A DNA stretch of 64,000 nucleotides. Origin: Hyphomicrobiaceae bacterium. Its GTDB lineage: Bacteria > Pseudomonadota > Alphaproteobacteria > Rhizobiales > Hyphomicrobiaceae. The notes below the pieces were generated by a model. It was not told the DNA's origin. It was given only the letters and a program-made list of their open reading frames with translations, and did no database searches. Of this stretch, positions 27,269 through 36,342 are shown in pieces. The translations under genes and the position numbers were made by a program. Where the stretch lies: assembly GCA_020638055.1 (NCBI GenBank), contig JACKJH010000004.1, forward strand, positions 251,501 to 315,500. Direction: 5' to 3'. The first letter of the stretch is position 1. Every line of letters begins with the position of its first letter.

Positions 27269-30200
27269 TCAGTCCTGCTCCGCCTCATCCTGCTGACCAG
27301 ACCATTCACTAACCCGCGCCAGGTGGGCGAAGTCGTCGAAAGCATAGGTGAAGTCGGAACGCCGGAGCGCGGAATAGGGGGTCTGAGCATCGTCGAAGCG
27401 CGCGACAAGCCGGCCAAGGCCGGTCATGAGTTCGGCTGCAAGGGCTTCCACAACGCCTGTTTTGACCATGCGGCTTTCGCCGGGAGGCGTCCCGCCCGTA
27501 GAGCGAATATAGCACAGCGCGGCAACGGGTCCCGGCTCGACATTTTCGAAACCGCCAGCAATTGCGATTGCCGCCTCCAGGCCAAGTTGCGGTGCAAGCC
27601 CCGCCAGAACACGCTTATCGTTTGGCGCCTGGCCCGTCTTGTAATCCGTGATGATGCAACCTTTCGGTGTCATGTCGATACGGTCTGCGCGCGCGGTCAG
27701 CGTAAAAGGCCCTTGAGGTGCTTCCAAAACCATTGCTCCGGAAATCTCCGCCAGTACGCGATGTGTTTCGCAGCGACGCTGTGGCTCGGTTTCAGCAAAC
27801 CAGCGGGCGAAGCGCTCAAAGCGTGGAAGCCAGAACGCACGTATGCGCGGATTGCTGAGATAGGGCGCCAGTTGTTCACGAGCTATTGCGACCAGTAGGT
27901 GCTCGACGTGATCTGGCAGCGTATGTGGGTAGCGCCGAGCGAATTCGGCCAGAACATCGTGAATGACGGAGCCCTTGAGGCTTGCATCGGGCAATTTGCC
28001 AAGCCGGGGCAGGGGATCAAGCCCCAGGATATGCCGGGCAAAAATCGCATAGGGGTTTGCCATCCACTGCTCAATGGCCGAAACGGACAAACGCCGAGGG
28101 CGCAGGGCAACAGGCGGCCGCGGTTGGGGGGCGGAAATTGAGTGCCGTTGTGCAATGTAATCGCGTGCCCTGGCCCAGCCCAGCCAGGGCCGGTCCATGG
28201 CAATTGCATGCCGCATCTCCATACCGTCAAGCAGGGCAACGATCCGCATCAGCCAGCGCGAGGGCACTGTTGGAACACCATCAATCTTCTCGGCGCGCGT
28301 CAGATAGACCTTTTTGGCACCGAGGAGTGACACGAAATCATGAGCAGCGTGACCGATTTTTTCTTCAGGTGACGGCAGGCCAAGCGCCTTGCGCATCGGC
28401 CGGTTGAGCCAGGCACCTGCGTCTGCGGCCTCTGGCCAGGTACCGTCATTGAGCGATCCCAGTATCACGATGTCAGGTTGCTGCAGGCGCGCCTCGAATG
28501 GGCCCCAAATAGAAAGGCGCGGATGAACAGGTATCCGTGGGCGAACGTTAAGGCCGACGATCAAGCTGCGATAGAGATCAGCATAGTCAAAAGGAGCAAG
28601 GTCCAGTGGCGGCATGCCAGGGTCGATCAGGCCAGTGAACAACTGCGATGCAGCAGCGCCGGCTTCGCGGGAATAAAGTGGCGAGGTGGCTTCGGCGTCT
28701 TCGTTGCCTTCGGCAACTTGAAATAGCTTAAGCTGCAAAGGGGGCTCGGCAACGGCTTCCTTGGCATCCAGAGGCGCCTGATCCGCAATAATTGCCTCGA
28801 CATCTGGGACATCTCCAGGGCTCACCGCAATGTCGTTTTCCGAATGGTCTGGAAGTTCTGCAATCGCTTCGGCAACGGCAACGTGGGCGGTGGCAAGCTC
28901 TGTGAGAGATACAGGCGTATTGCGTTGGTAAATCGATACGAGCGGTTGGTAGGCGCGCTTCAAGCGCTGCACGAGGTCGCGGGCACCAGCCCAATCTTCT
29001 TCTCTAAGGCGACGAACCGCCCGCTCCCGCCTCTCGCGGGCTGAAACGTCAAGTTTGGCCTCTTCCAAGGCTGTTTCGACACCGTCGAGACCGGTTCCGA
29101 AGTAATCGGTGCGGAAGGCGGCAAGTTCCAGGGCGCGGGCGGCGCGCCGTGCCTCGAAGGCACCAAGCTTCAGACGTGTGAGTGGGTGTTTAAGAAGCGC
29201 TGTCAGATTGGTGGGCGCAAAATTCTGGTGCATGGCTTCTATGACCAGGTCGAGGAATGCCCCCGGGACAGTCTTGGCAAACGGCCGTCCAGCGGAATCG
29301 TCAACCCGAATACCCCAGCTTTCCAGGCGGGTTGCAACACGGCGGGCCAGTAGCCGGTCCGGCGATACCAGCGCGGCGGTCTGTCCAGGCGTTTCGAGGG
29401 CTTCGCGAAGAATAAGCGCAACCACTTCAGCTTCGTCATGTGCATTTGGCGCATCGACGAGGTTCACGCCTTGCAGCGCCTTTGCAAGCACGTCGCGATC
29501 GATCGTTTGCGCATACGTGTGCCATTGTGCGGTCGTAGCTGCGGGGCGCATCGCCGCGCTGAAAAAAGCCTGACGTTCGCGTTCGTCAGGATTGAGCACC
29601 GCGCCTGGGAGAATTTGCACGTCATCGCGGGTGATGCCCAGCCGGTCCAACAATACCTTCAGGCCGAATTGCGGATGCTCGGGGTGGGGCTCTGGTGCGT
29701 GCCCTCTGCCTGAATTTTCCAGGTCTGCCGCCGGCCCTGTCGTTGGCCGAATGGCATCCCAACTTTCTTCGTCAAGCGCAAGATCGAGATTGGGAAGCAC
29801 GATGGCGCCGTTTGGCAGGCCGGCTACCGCCCGCATCAATTCAGCGGTCGCGGGGATTGAACCTGTCACGCCTGCGACGATCACAGGTCCACTTGGCGGT
29901 GCTTCGCGCAAGCGGCGCGCTTCGGCGAGAATCGTTGCATTGCGCTGCGCGGCCGGTGCGCTAAAGCCCCTTTCGGCCAGGTGCGCGGGCCAAAACGTCA
30001 TCAGGATGTCCAGAAATTGTAGCGTCTTCTGCCAATGCTGAGAGAACGCGTCGGGAACCAGACCGGAGATTTGTGACAGGTCCGCATCCTCGGTTTCGAC
30101 CATATCCATCAGCCGTGCAAGTTCGCCAGCCAGATGCGCGGCCTGGGCTGGTGTTTCGCTGCCTGCGGCTATGGTTTGCATGGCCGCATCGTGAGAGCTT

Positions 30201-30685
30201 GCTGCCTTGCGCATTGCTTGCGCCCAGCGGAGCACCAACTGTGTCAGGACCAGACGGCGTTCCAACTCCGGGATGGGAGGTATTGCATCAGCATTATCGA
30301 CCGATTGCGTCGTCATACCCGCCAAACCGGCTAGCAGCGAAAACTCCTCATCCGCCTCTGAAATCGGCCGTATTGTTGGTAGCAGAACAGCCCGATGCTC
30401 CATATTGGCGAGGAATGCATCCTGCAGGGCACGGGTTGCGCGGCGCGTCGGCAAAAGCAGGGTTATATCAGTCAATGCAAGCGGGCCTGGCTTTCGCTGC
30501 CCATCCAAGTTGCCGAATTCACCTGCGAGCATTGCCCTGGCCAGTACGTCAAGGAATGGCCGCCCTGGTGGCACGGTGTAGATGCGGCCAGCCATAGCGC
30601 TGTGGCTGGAGCCCTCGGTGCGGCCCGTCTGAGCGCCGGGTGCTGAGGCCGCCAGTCCTTTATGGTTGTTGGATGGCAAAGTCAT
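27269..30685 (-). CDS. addB: AddB, double-strand break repair helicase-nuclease subunit
   Basis: A 1138-residue subunit of the AddAB complex, which resects DNA ends for RecA. A UvrD-like fold fills the N-terminal two thirds (PTRRATRALQDAF near residue 75, VAGVTGSIPAT near 270). The C-terminal PD-(D/E)XK nuclease domain carries GCIITDYKTGQAP. Its ATG overlaps the stop of the nucleotidyltransferase gene as ATGA, so translation is probably coupled. In related genomes addA normally follows; here the next gene downstream is folE, and addA is absent from the window. Confidence 0.93.
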   Translation of the reverse strand: MTLPSNNHKGLAASAPGAQTGRTEGSSHSAMAGRIYTVPPGRPFLDVLARAMLAGEFGNLDGQRKPGPLALTDITLLLPTRRATRALQDAFLANMEHRAVLLPTIRPISEADEEFSLLAGLAGMTTQSVDNADAIPPIPELERRLVLTQLVLRWAQAMRKAASSHDAAMQTIAAGSETPAQAAHLAGELARLMDMVETEDADLSQISGLVPDAFSQHWQKTLQFLDILMTFWPAHLAERGFSAPAAQRNATILAEARRLREAPPSGPVIVAGVTGSIPATAELMRAVAGLPNGAIVLPNLDLALDEESWDAIRPTTGPAADLENSGRGHAPEPHPEHPQFGLKVLLDRLGITRDDVQILPGAVLNPDERERQAFFSAAMRPAATTAQWHTYAQTIDRDVLAKALQGVNLVDAPNAHDEAEVVALILREALETPGQTAALVSPDRLLARRVATRLESWGIRVDDSAGRPFAKTVPGAFLDLVIEAMHQNFAPTNLTALLKHPLTRLKLGAFEARRAARALELAAFRTDYFGTGLDGVETALEEAKLDVSARERRERAVRRLREEDWAGARDLVQRLKRAYQPLVSIYQRNTPVSLTELATAHVAVAEAIAELPDHSENDIAVSPGDVPDVEAIIADQAPLDAKEAVAEPPLQLKLFQVAEGNEDAEATSPLYSREAGAAASQLFTGLIDPGMPPLDLAPFDYADLYRSLIVGLNVRPRIPVHPRLSIWGPFEARLQQPDIVILGSLNDGTWPEAADAGAWLNRPMRKALGLPSPEEKIGHAAHDFVSLLGAKKVYLTRAEKIDGVPTVPSRWLMRIVALLDGMEMRHAIAMDRPWLGWARARDYIAQRHSISAPQPRPPVALRPRRLSVSAIEQWMANPYAIFARHILGLDPLPRLGKLPDASLKGSVIHDVLAEFARRYPHTLPDHVEHLLVAIAREQLAPYLSNPRIRAFWLPRFERFARWFAETEPQRRCETHRVLAEISGAMVLEAPQGPFTLTARADRIDMTPKGCIITDYKTGQAPNDKRVLAGLAPQLGLEAAIAIAGGFENVEPGPVAALCYIRSTGGTPPGESRMVKTGVVEALAAELMTGLGRLVARFDDAQTPYSALRRSDFTYAFDDFAHLARVSEWSGQQDEAEQD

Positions 30686-31413
30686 GCCGAATAGGGCTCC
30701 CCATGCCGTAGTGCGTTTTCTGCTTCTTCAAGTGCCGATGGCGTACCGACATGCATCCAGAAACCGTCCAGCCGTAAGCCGTAAAGGGTTCCAGCAGCGA
30801 TAGCCTGATCCCAAAATCTGTTGAGCGAGAACGCCTCTTCTCGTGAGCCGGTGAACAACCGTGGATGCACAACAGAGACGCCGGCAAATACAAACGGCGC
30901 CGACATGCCCTCCCTTCGCCGTGCAAGGCGCCCCATCTCATCCATGGTGAAATCGCCATAGCCATCATAACCGAGGGCTCGCGCGGTCGATGCAAGCAGC
31001 AGCAACCCGTCCATGCGCTCGCCATCCCAGGCATCGAATAGCGCATCAAGATTCGCCTTGGGCCCTTCCAGCCAAACCGAATCCGAATTGTGAATGACGA
31101 AAGGGTCAGCACCCAGAAGCGGGAGTGCGCGCACAAGTCCACCGCCGGTGTCCAATAACGCATCGCGCTCGTCTGATATTACGATTTGAGGTTCGCCGGT
31201 CCGAGACACGAGATGCTGTTCCAGAACCTCTGCCCGATAATGGACGTTCACGACAGCTTCGGTGATGCCCGCCGCCGCGAGACGATCCAGCACATGATCG
31301 ATTAACGGCCGTCTACCAAGACGCACCATAGGCTTGGGCATCGTGTCCGTGAGCGGTTGCATGCGTTTGCCAAGGCCGGCAGCCAGAACCATCGCTTTTG
31401 TCGGGCGGCTCAT
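30682..31413 (-). CDS. Sugar-1-phosphate nucleotidyltransferase, MurU-like
   Basis: RmlA-type nucleotidyltransferase of 243 residues with the signature AAGLGKRMQPLTDTMPKPM at about 10-28. In Pseudomonas, AmgK phosphorylates MurNAc and MurU makes UDP-MurNAc, which recycles cell-wall sugar and bypasses MurA. The upstream fusion gene carries an AmgK-like kinase domain, so the same route is likely here, though the exact sugar is inferred. ATG 31413 gives the family start; ATG 31455 with AGGTGG upstream would add 14 residues. The stop overlaps the addB start. Confidence 0.85.
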   Translation of the reverse strand: MSRPTKAMVLAAGLGKRMQPLTDTMPKPMVRLGRRPLIDHVLDRLAAAGITEAVVNVHYRAEVLEQHLVSRTGEPQIVISDERDALLDTGGGLVRALPLLGADPFVIHNSDSVWLEGPKANLDALFDAWDGERMDGLLLLASTARALGYDGYGDFTMDEMGRLARRREGMSAPFVFAGVSVVHPRLFTGSREEAFSLNRFWDQAIAAGTLYGLRLDGFWMHVGTPSALEEAENALRHGEPYSA

Positions 31414-31470
31414 GATGGTTTCAGTTCCTTGTGAACGCTTGGGTGCTGCGGGCATGTTAACCCACCTGCA

Positions 31471-31575
31471 CTAGAGCGCATTCCGATCCGATGGAATCGG
31501 ATTGGCGCTCTAGCTTCTTGTTTGGTCGCATTTTCTTCGACGAACCGGTGTCCACTTCGTCGGAAAATGCTCTAA
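31471..31575 (+). repeat. RIME-like double-palindrome repeat
   Basis: Complete main-family copy from CTAGAGC to GCTCTAA, with both palindromes intact. It lies between the tsaE-kinase fusion and the MurU-like gene and ends 10 bases before the stop of the fusion gene. Confidence 0.85.
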
Positions 31576-31585
31576 CCCCGCTGGG

Positions 31586-33202
31586 TTATGGGCTGCGCAG
31601 GTTGTCCTTGCGGCGGCCTTGCAGGGTGAAGACATGGGCATCGTAGAACGACTTCAAGGCAGCCAGGTGGGGATGTTGAAGGGCGCGGGCCAGATATCCC
31701 CAGATGCGCGGCATATGTGCGACATAATGTGGCTTGCCGTCGCGTTCATGAAGACGCGCGAAAATGCCCAGGATCTTGGTATTTCTTTGAGCACATAATG
31801 CTGCGTAGGCGTAGCGGAAGTTCTCATCATCGAATGCGGGACCGGTGGCAGCGGCTGCCGCACAGTAGTTGTCGAGCAGTTGCTTCTCCAGGTCTTGAGG
31901 AACGTCTACGCGCGCGTCGTGCAGCAGGGAGGCGACATCGTAGGCTTGCGGCCCTTGCATTGCGTCCTGGAAGTCTATGACACCGACCCTGGCGAGGCCC
32001 TGGCGGTCTGGTCGCCAGATCAAATTGGGCGAATGAAAGTCACGAAGTACCCAACCGCTCGGCATGTCTTGCAACGATGCAATCGTATCGCGCCACAGTT
32101 CGCAGAATTGGGCACGTAGGCCTGCCGGCATTTCAACGCCTGTTGCAAACGGCCAGAGCCAATCCGCCAGCAGCTCTATCTCTATTTTCATAGCGGCTGC
32201 ATCGTAGCGCGACAGCGTCCATGCCGTGCCATCGCCAATTGGAAGCGGTTTATCTGTGGGAAACGAGCGCAAATGCACCAGTACGTCGATCGCGGCCTGC
32301 CAGAGTTCTGCCTGGTCGGCATTATCGGCGAGTTCGCGTCCATAAACCCGATCACCAAAGTCCTCGATCAGCAGCAAACCGTCGTCGAGATCATTTGCAA
32401 AAATTTCCGGGGCGGCGAGGCCCGCATCGCGCAGGGCTCTGGCAATTGCAACAAATGGACGGACATCCTCGGCAAGGTGAGCAATGCGGCTATAGGGTTG
32501 GCCATCACGTATCGGCGGCCCGTCTGGCTGGCGCGGCCAATCCATAAGGATGGCGGTTGCGTGTTGGGCAACTGTGTGTTGAGCAACCGGTATCTCAGCG
32601 GCAGTGGAACTGGCAGAACGAAAAACGCGGGCATAGCGGCGGGTGGAAGCATCCCCTTGCAAATACGCAACTGACGTTTTGTTGCCACCCCAACCAGAAT
32701 CGTGGAGCAAACCAACGATGCGTTCAAGCCTTCTGGCGCGCTCGGCAAATACCCCATGTCCCGAGATATAGACATCGCGAAACTGCTGCCGCCCGCTGGC
32801 CGCGTCACCGATGGAGATGGACATGCGTTCTGACGGCATGAGGTCTCCGCCATGTTCGGGCCATTCAACGAGACAGACCCCCGACTTCAGCAGGTCCTCA
32901 AGCCCCAGTTCCATGAGTTCTTCAGGATCACTGAGGCGATATAGATCGAAATGAGCCACCGGCATGCGCGGCGTCTCATAAGTCTGCACCAACGTAAATG
33001 TGGGGCTCGGGATTTCTTCGGCCGGATTACCGGTTAATGCACGAATGACGGCTCGGGCGAACGTCGTCTTTCCCGCCCCCAGGTCGCCCGAAAGCGCCAG
33101 CAGATCTCCAGGACGGAGGCTTGCAGCTAGAATTTCGGCAAACTGACACAGTTCCGGTTCGTTGCGTTCGTCGAGCTGGAATGAATATGTGACGCTATCC
33201 AT
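31586..33202 (-). CDS. Fused TsaE ATPase and AmgK-like phosphotransferase
   Basis: Two domains in one 538-residue chain. Residues 1 to about 150 form TsaE, the ATPase of the t6A tRNA-modification complex, with Walker A SGDLGAGKTT (38-47) and the SPTFTLVQTY and HFDLYRL motifs. Residues about 175-538 form an aminoglycoside-phosphotransferase-fold kinase like AmgK: DASTRRYARV near its start, the catalytic loop RDFHSPNL, and VIDFQDAMQGP as the metal-binding DFx motif. This fusion is known in Rhizobiales. The downstream MurU-like gene supports a MurNAc/GlcNAc kinase role. The start at 33202 fits the TsaE N-terminus although no good ribosome site is seen; an upstream TTG at 33277 is less likely. 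Confidence 0.9.
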   Translation of the reverse strand: MDSVTYSFQLDERNEPELCQFAEILAASLRPGDLLALSGDLGAGKTTFARAVIRALTGNPAEEIPSPTFTLVQTYETPRMPVAHFDLYRLSDPEELMELGLEDLLKSGVCLVEWPEHGGDLMPSERMSISIGDAASGRQQFRDVYISGHGVFAERARRLERIVGLLHDSGWGGNKTSVAYLQGDASTRRYARVFRSASSTAAEIPVAQHTVAQHATAILMDWPRQPDGPPIRDGQPYSRIAHLAEDVRPFVAIARALRDAGLAAPEIFANDLDDGLLLIEDFGDRVYGRELADNADQAELWQAAIDVLVHLRSFPTDKPLPIGDGTAWTLSRYDAAAMKIEIELLADWLWPFATGVEMPAGLRAQFCELWRDTIASLQDMPSGWVLRDFHSPNLIWRPDRQGLARVGVIDFQDAMQGPQAYDVASLLHDARVDVPQDLEKQLLDNYCAAAAATGPAFDDENFRYAYAALCAQRNTKILGIFARLHERDGKPHYVAHMPRIWGYLARALQHPHLAALKSFYDAHVFTLQGRRKDNLRSP

Positions 33203-33338
33203 GATGAAGTTGTTGGCTGCGAAGGGGGAGTTCGCCAGATGGCGGGGCACAGTGATGGGGGCGCGGAGTAGCGTCAACTCGTTTTACGCAATTGTTGCTG
33301 CCAAATGCACGAAAAGTGCAGGTTGTTTACCCGATACT

Positions 33339-35888
33339 TCAGCCTTTACCAGCCGCAACCTGCCGGTCATGTTCGCCGTCGTCGTCGGAGGAGACGTTTG
33401 CGAAGGCATCAGGAAAACGCACTTTTATTCGTGTTCCATGCCCAGGCTCGGAGCTGAGTGTGAGCGTTCCGCCATGCAGTTCGACAAGATTACGCGAGAT
33501 CGACAGGCCAAGTCCCGCCCCGCGGTGCTTGGAGCCCTGACTGCTGCTGACAAAACGATCGAAAATGCGATCCTGTTGTTCGACGGGAATGCCAACGCCT
33601 TCGTCTGCGATTTCGAAAACGGTGTCGCCGTCCTCATGCCAGCAGGCGATGCGCACGGTGCCACCCTTGTGTGAAAAACCAACCGCGTTGGAAAGCAGAT
33701 TGTAGAGGACCTGACGCACCCGCTGCTCGTCGGCAACGAAGGTTTCCACGCCTTCCTCGATGGCAATATCGATGGTCAATTCCGAGCGGGCTGCCCGGTC
33801 ACGAATTCCCTGGATAGCGGCATTGATGACCTTGTCGATATTGAGCGTGTCGCGGCGCAGTTCGAGTGCGCCGGCGTCGATCGTTGCGAGGTCGAGAATA
33901 TCGTCGATGATCGCCAAAAGCGTGCGCGAGGAAGAAGATATGTCGTTGAGATATTCACGCTGCTTGTCATTGAGCGGACCGATATACGCACTGGTCAAAA
34001 GGTCGGAAAACCCGATGATATTTGTTAGCGGCGTACGAAGTTCATAGGACACATGGCCGATGAACTGGTTTTTGAGCCGGTCGGCGACTTCGAGTGCTTC
34101 GTTGCGTTCAACAAGGGCACGTTCGTAGCTCTTTGACACCGTCACGTCGGCAAATGTCACCAATGTTCCACCATCGGGCAAAGGCGTGGTGGCGTAATCA
34201 ATGACGTTCATGTTGCCGCGAACGAGCTGTCCGGCGCGTTGCTCGCGCGTGTCAAGGTAGGACGTTACTGCAACCCTGATGCCGGACCAGGCGTCGACCT
34301 CGTCACTGACATTGGCCACGTCGGCAATGATCTCGTCGATGAAGGGTTGGTTGTTGAGCTTGTCACGGTCGAGCTTCCAAATGCTCGAAAAAGATGAATT
34401 GTGAAGCCTCAGTCGACCATCGGTTGCAAACACTGCGACACCTTCCTTGAGGCTGTCGAGTGTTTCGCGTTGCACGTTGATGAGCGCATTGTAGCGGCTT
34501 TCCAGAGCCAGTTTTTCCGTATCGTCGGAAAACAAAAAAGTCACCCCGTCGTCTGGCTGTTGTTCAGCCCGGACGTGAATGATGCGCCCGTCGGGAAGCA
34601 GCCACCAGTCCTCGAATTCTTCGCCGCTTGAATGGCTGGCAAGAGTTTTTTCCTTCCATTCCCGATAGTTGGCTGTTTCGGGAAGGACGCCGCGCTCGCG
34701 CAGGCGGTCAAGCACATTGCTGGCGGTGGGATGGGAGCTGAGCCAGTCCTCATCGATCTGCCAAAGCTTGGTGAAGGCCTCGTTGAAGAACTTCAACCGC
34801 TGTTCCTTGCCAAACATCGCAACGCCGGTTGAAACGTGATTGAGCGTGCGATCGTAGGCGTTGATCCGCCGTTCCAGTTCGCCTTCCGCTGTTGCGATTG
34901 CAGCGACGTCCATGGCCGCGCCAATGACCGTATTTCCCAGTGGCAGCATGACGACGTCGTGGGCCTTGCGTTCGGCACCGACAACGATCTGCATGCGCTG
35001 GCGGAATTCTTCGCCCATGGCGATTGATTTCAGCGCACATTGCCTCTCACGCGAATCCAGCAGTTCGATCTGACGTGCCAGAACCTCGTCCTCGCTTTCT
35101 GTTTCGACCGCCTCGACATAGGCCTTGTTGACCCAACTTATGCGGCCGTCCTGTGTCTTGAGCCAGACCGGCATGGGCACCGCATTAAGCAAAGCCCGCA
35201 TCGCGCGAATATCGCGAGCAAGCCACTGGTGCTGATCGATGACGCGCGCAAGTTCGCGCTTGTAGCCGGCAACTTCGCTCAAACGAAGAATGGCGCGTCC
35301 GCTGGTGGCACGACCCTCCGCCTCGATATGATCGCCCGCCGTCGTGCGGACTATGATGTTGAAGGATGTGCCCTGCTGAAACAGGATATCCAGGCTGTCC
35401 TTGAGCGTTTCGGCGGAACGCTTGTCGAGCCATTGTCCAAAGCGCAGCACATCCTCACGTCTGTTGGGCAGTCCAACAACGTTGGCAAGCGTATAAGATA
35501 CGATACGTGCTGGGTGTTCGTTGTCCCAGTAGAGAAGGATCTGCGGCTCAGCCCTGATGATCGATTCCGCCATGGCGAGGCTGCGACGCAGTTTTGCGTT
35601 CTCATCGCGCGCCCGTTTAGACAGCACACGCGCCAGTCGCACCGAGCGCCATACCAGAAGGCTGGCGAGTAAAGCGCCAATGGAGATTGCGCCAATAAGT
35701 AGAAGTTGCTCAAATTCCAGCCCGACTGAAATCGACTGAGCGCCTTTCCGGGTAACGGCAACGGTCAAAGACGCAACAATGGCAAGGCTCGCCAGCAGCA
35801 GCATGACGAGTTCGTTGCGGGCATTGCGTGCCCGGGATTTGAGAACGTAAGACCGCATCGCGTTCCCAGTGAAATGGCGTGCAGACAT
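33339..35888 (-). CDS. divL: DivL-type PAS sensor with Tyr in place of the phosphorylated His
   Basis: An 849-residue protein with two N-terminal membrane helices (about 28-45 and 62-82). At least three PAS-like regions follow (about 230-340, 345-465, 470-585), then a HisKA dimerisation domain and a HATPase domain. The H-box reads SYELRTPL, so Tyr615 stands where kinases have His; ATP-site motifs (LLSNAVGFS, DEGVGIP, GAGLGLSIS) remain. This swap is the mark of DivL, which in Caulobacter tunes CckA and the cell-cycle regulator CtrA. The gene's place between ahcY and tsaE fits alphaproteobacterial divL. The name rests on the Tyr swap and context. Confidence 0.88.
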   Translation of the reverse strand: MSARHFTGNAMRSYVLKSRARNARNELVMLLLASLAIVASLTVAVTRKGAQSISVGLEFEQLLLIGAISIGALLASLLVWRSVRLARVLSKRARDENAKLRRSLAMAESIIRAEPQILLYWDNEHPARIVSYTLANVVGLPNRREDVLRFGQWLDKRSAETLKDSLDILFQQGTSFNIIVRTTAGDHIEAEGRATSGRAILRLSEVAGYKRELARVIDQHQWLARDIRAMRALLNAVPMPVWLKTQDGRISWVNKAYVEAVETESEDEVLARQIELLDSRERQCALKSIAMGEEFRQRMQIVVGAERKAHDVVMLPLGNTVIGAAMDVAAIATAEGELERRINAYDRTLNHVSTGVAMFGKEQRLKFFNEAFTKLWQIDEDWLSSHPTASNVLDRLRERGVLPETANYREWKEKTLASHSSGEEFEDWWLLPDGRIIHVRAEQQPDDGVTFLFSDDTEKLALESRYNALINVQRETLDSLKEGVAVFATDGRLRLHNSSFSSIWKLDRDKLNNQPFIDEIIADVANVSDEVDAWSGIRVAVTSYLDTREQRAGQLVRGNMNVIDYATTPLPDGGTLVTFADVTVSKSYERALVERNEALEVADRLKNQFIGHVSYELRTPLTNIIGFSDLLTSAYIGPLNDKQREYLNDISSSSRTLLAIIDDILDLATIDAGALELRRDTLNIDKVINAAIQGIRDRAARSELTIDIAIEEGVETFVADEQRVRQVLYNLLSNAVGFSHKGGTVRIACWHEDGDTVFEIADEGVGIPVEQQDRIFDRFVSSSQGSKHRGAGLGLSISRNLVELHGGTLTLSSEPGHGTRIKVRFPDAFANVSSDDDGEHDRQVAAGKG

Positions 35889-36199
35889 GACGAACCGCCG
35901 CCGGGGCGCCGACGAAAAGTGCCGGCAGTTTCAGTAGTCCATGCAACGCGAACAGGCGCGAGGCTGTCAGAATCGCCGTCGCGAGAATGCGGACGAATCA
36001 CCTGCAAGTATGCGTTGTGGGAGCCGGGGTTGGCCAGAGCCGTTGCACGCGAATAGATGGTGTTGGTGTGCCTGCGCAACTATTTTCGCCGATGGTCCGT
36101 CAGCCCGCAGTAGGGTTTTGGATTCGATCCCAGAGAAGTATACGCAACAACCGCAATGCAAGGACGGCGCGGCATTCGCCGAACCGTGCCAGGCTTAAT
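35889..36199. other. Intergenic region upstream of divL, no gene seen
   Basis: It should contain the divL promoter. No repeat or coding segment was recognised before the terminator hairpin at 36200. Confidence 0.4.
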
Positions 36200-36232
36200 C
36201 AAAAAGGCCCTGCTTTCGCGAGGCCTTTTGTA
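36200..36232 (-). terminator. Intrinsic terminator downstream of ahcY
   Basis: AAAAGGCC and GGCCTTTT form a stem around CTGCTTTCGCGA, with an A run on one side and a T run on the other. It could end the ahcY transcript on the minus strand, lying about 110 bases beyond its stop. Confidence 0.7.
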
Positions 36233-36240
36233 TCAGTCTG

Positions 36241-36342
36241 CTAGCCCGCCAATCCAATGGAATTGTATTGGCGCTCTAGCTTTTTGGTTTGGTCGCATTT
36301 TCTGCGACGAACCGGCGTCCACTTCGTCGGAAAATGCTTTAG
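36241..36342 (+). repeat. RIME-like repeat overlapping the ahcY stop codon
   Basis: Copy with a linker reading CTTTTTGGTTTGG and an arm reading CTGCGACGA, both shared with the copy inside the glycosyltransferase gene. Its right end (GCTTTAG) contains the complement of the ahcY TAA stop. Confidence 0.8.
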
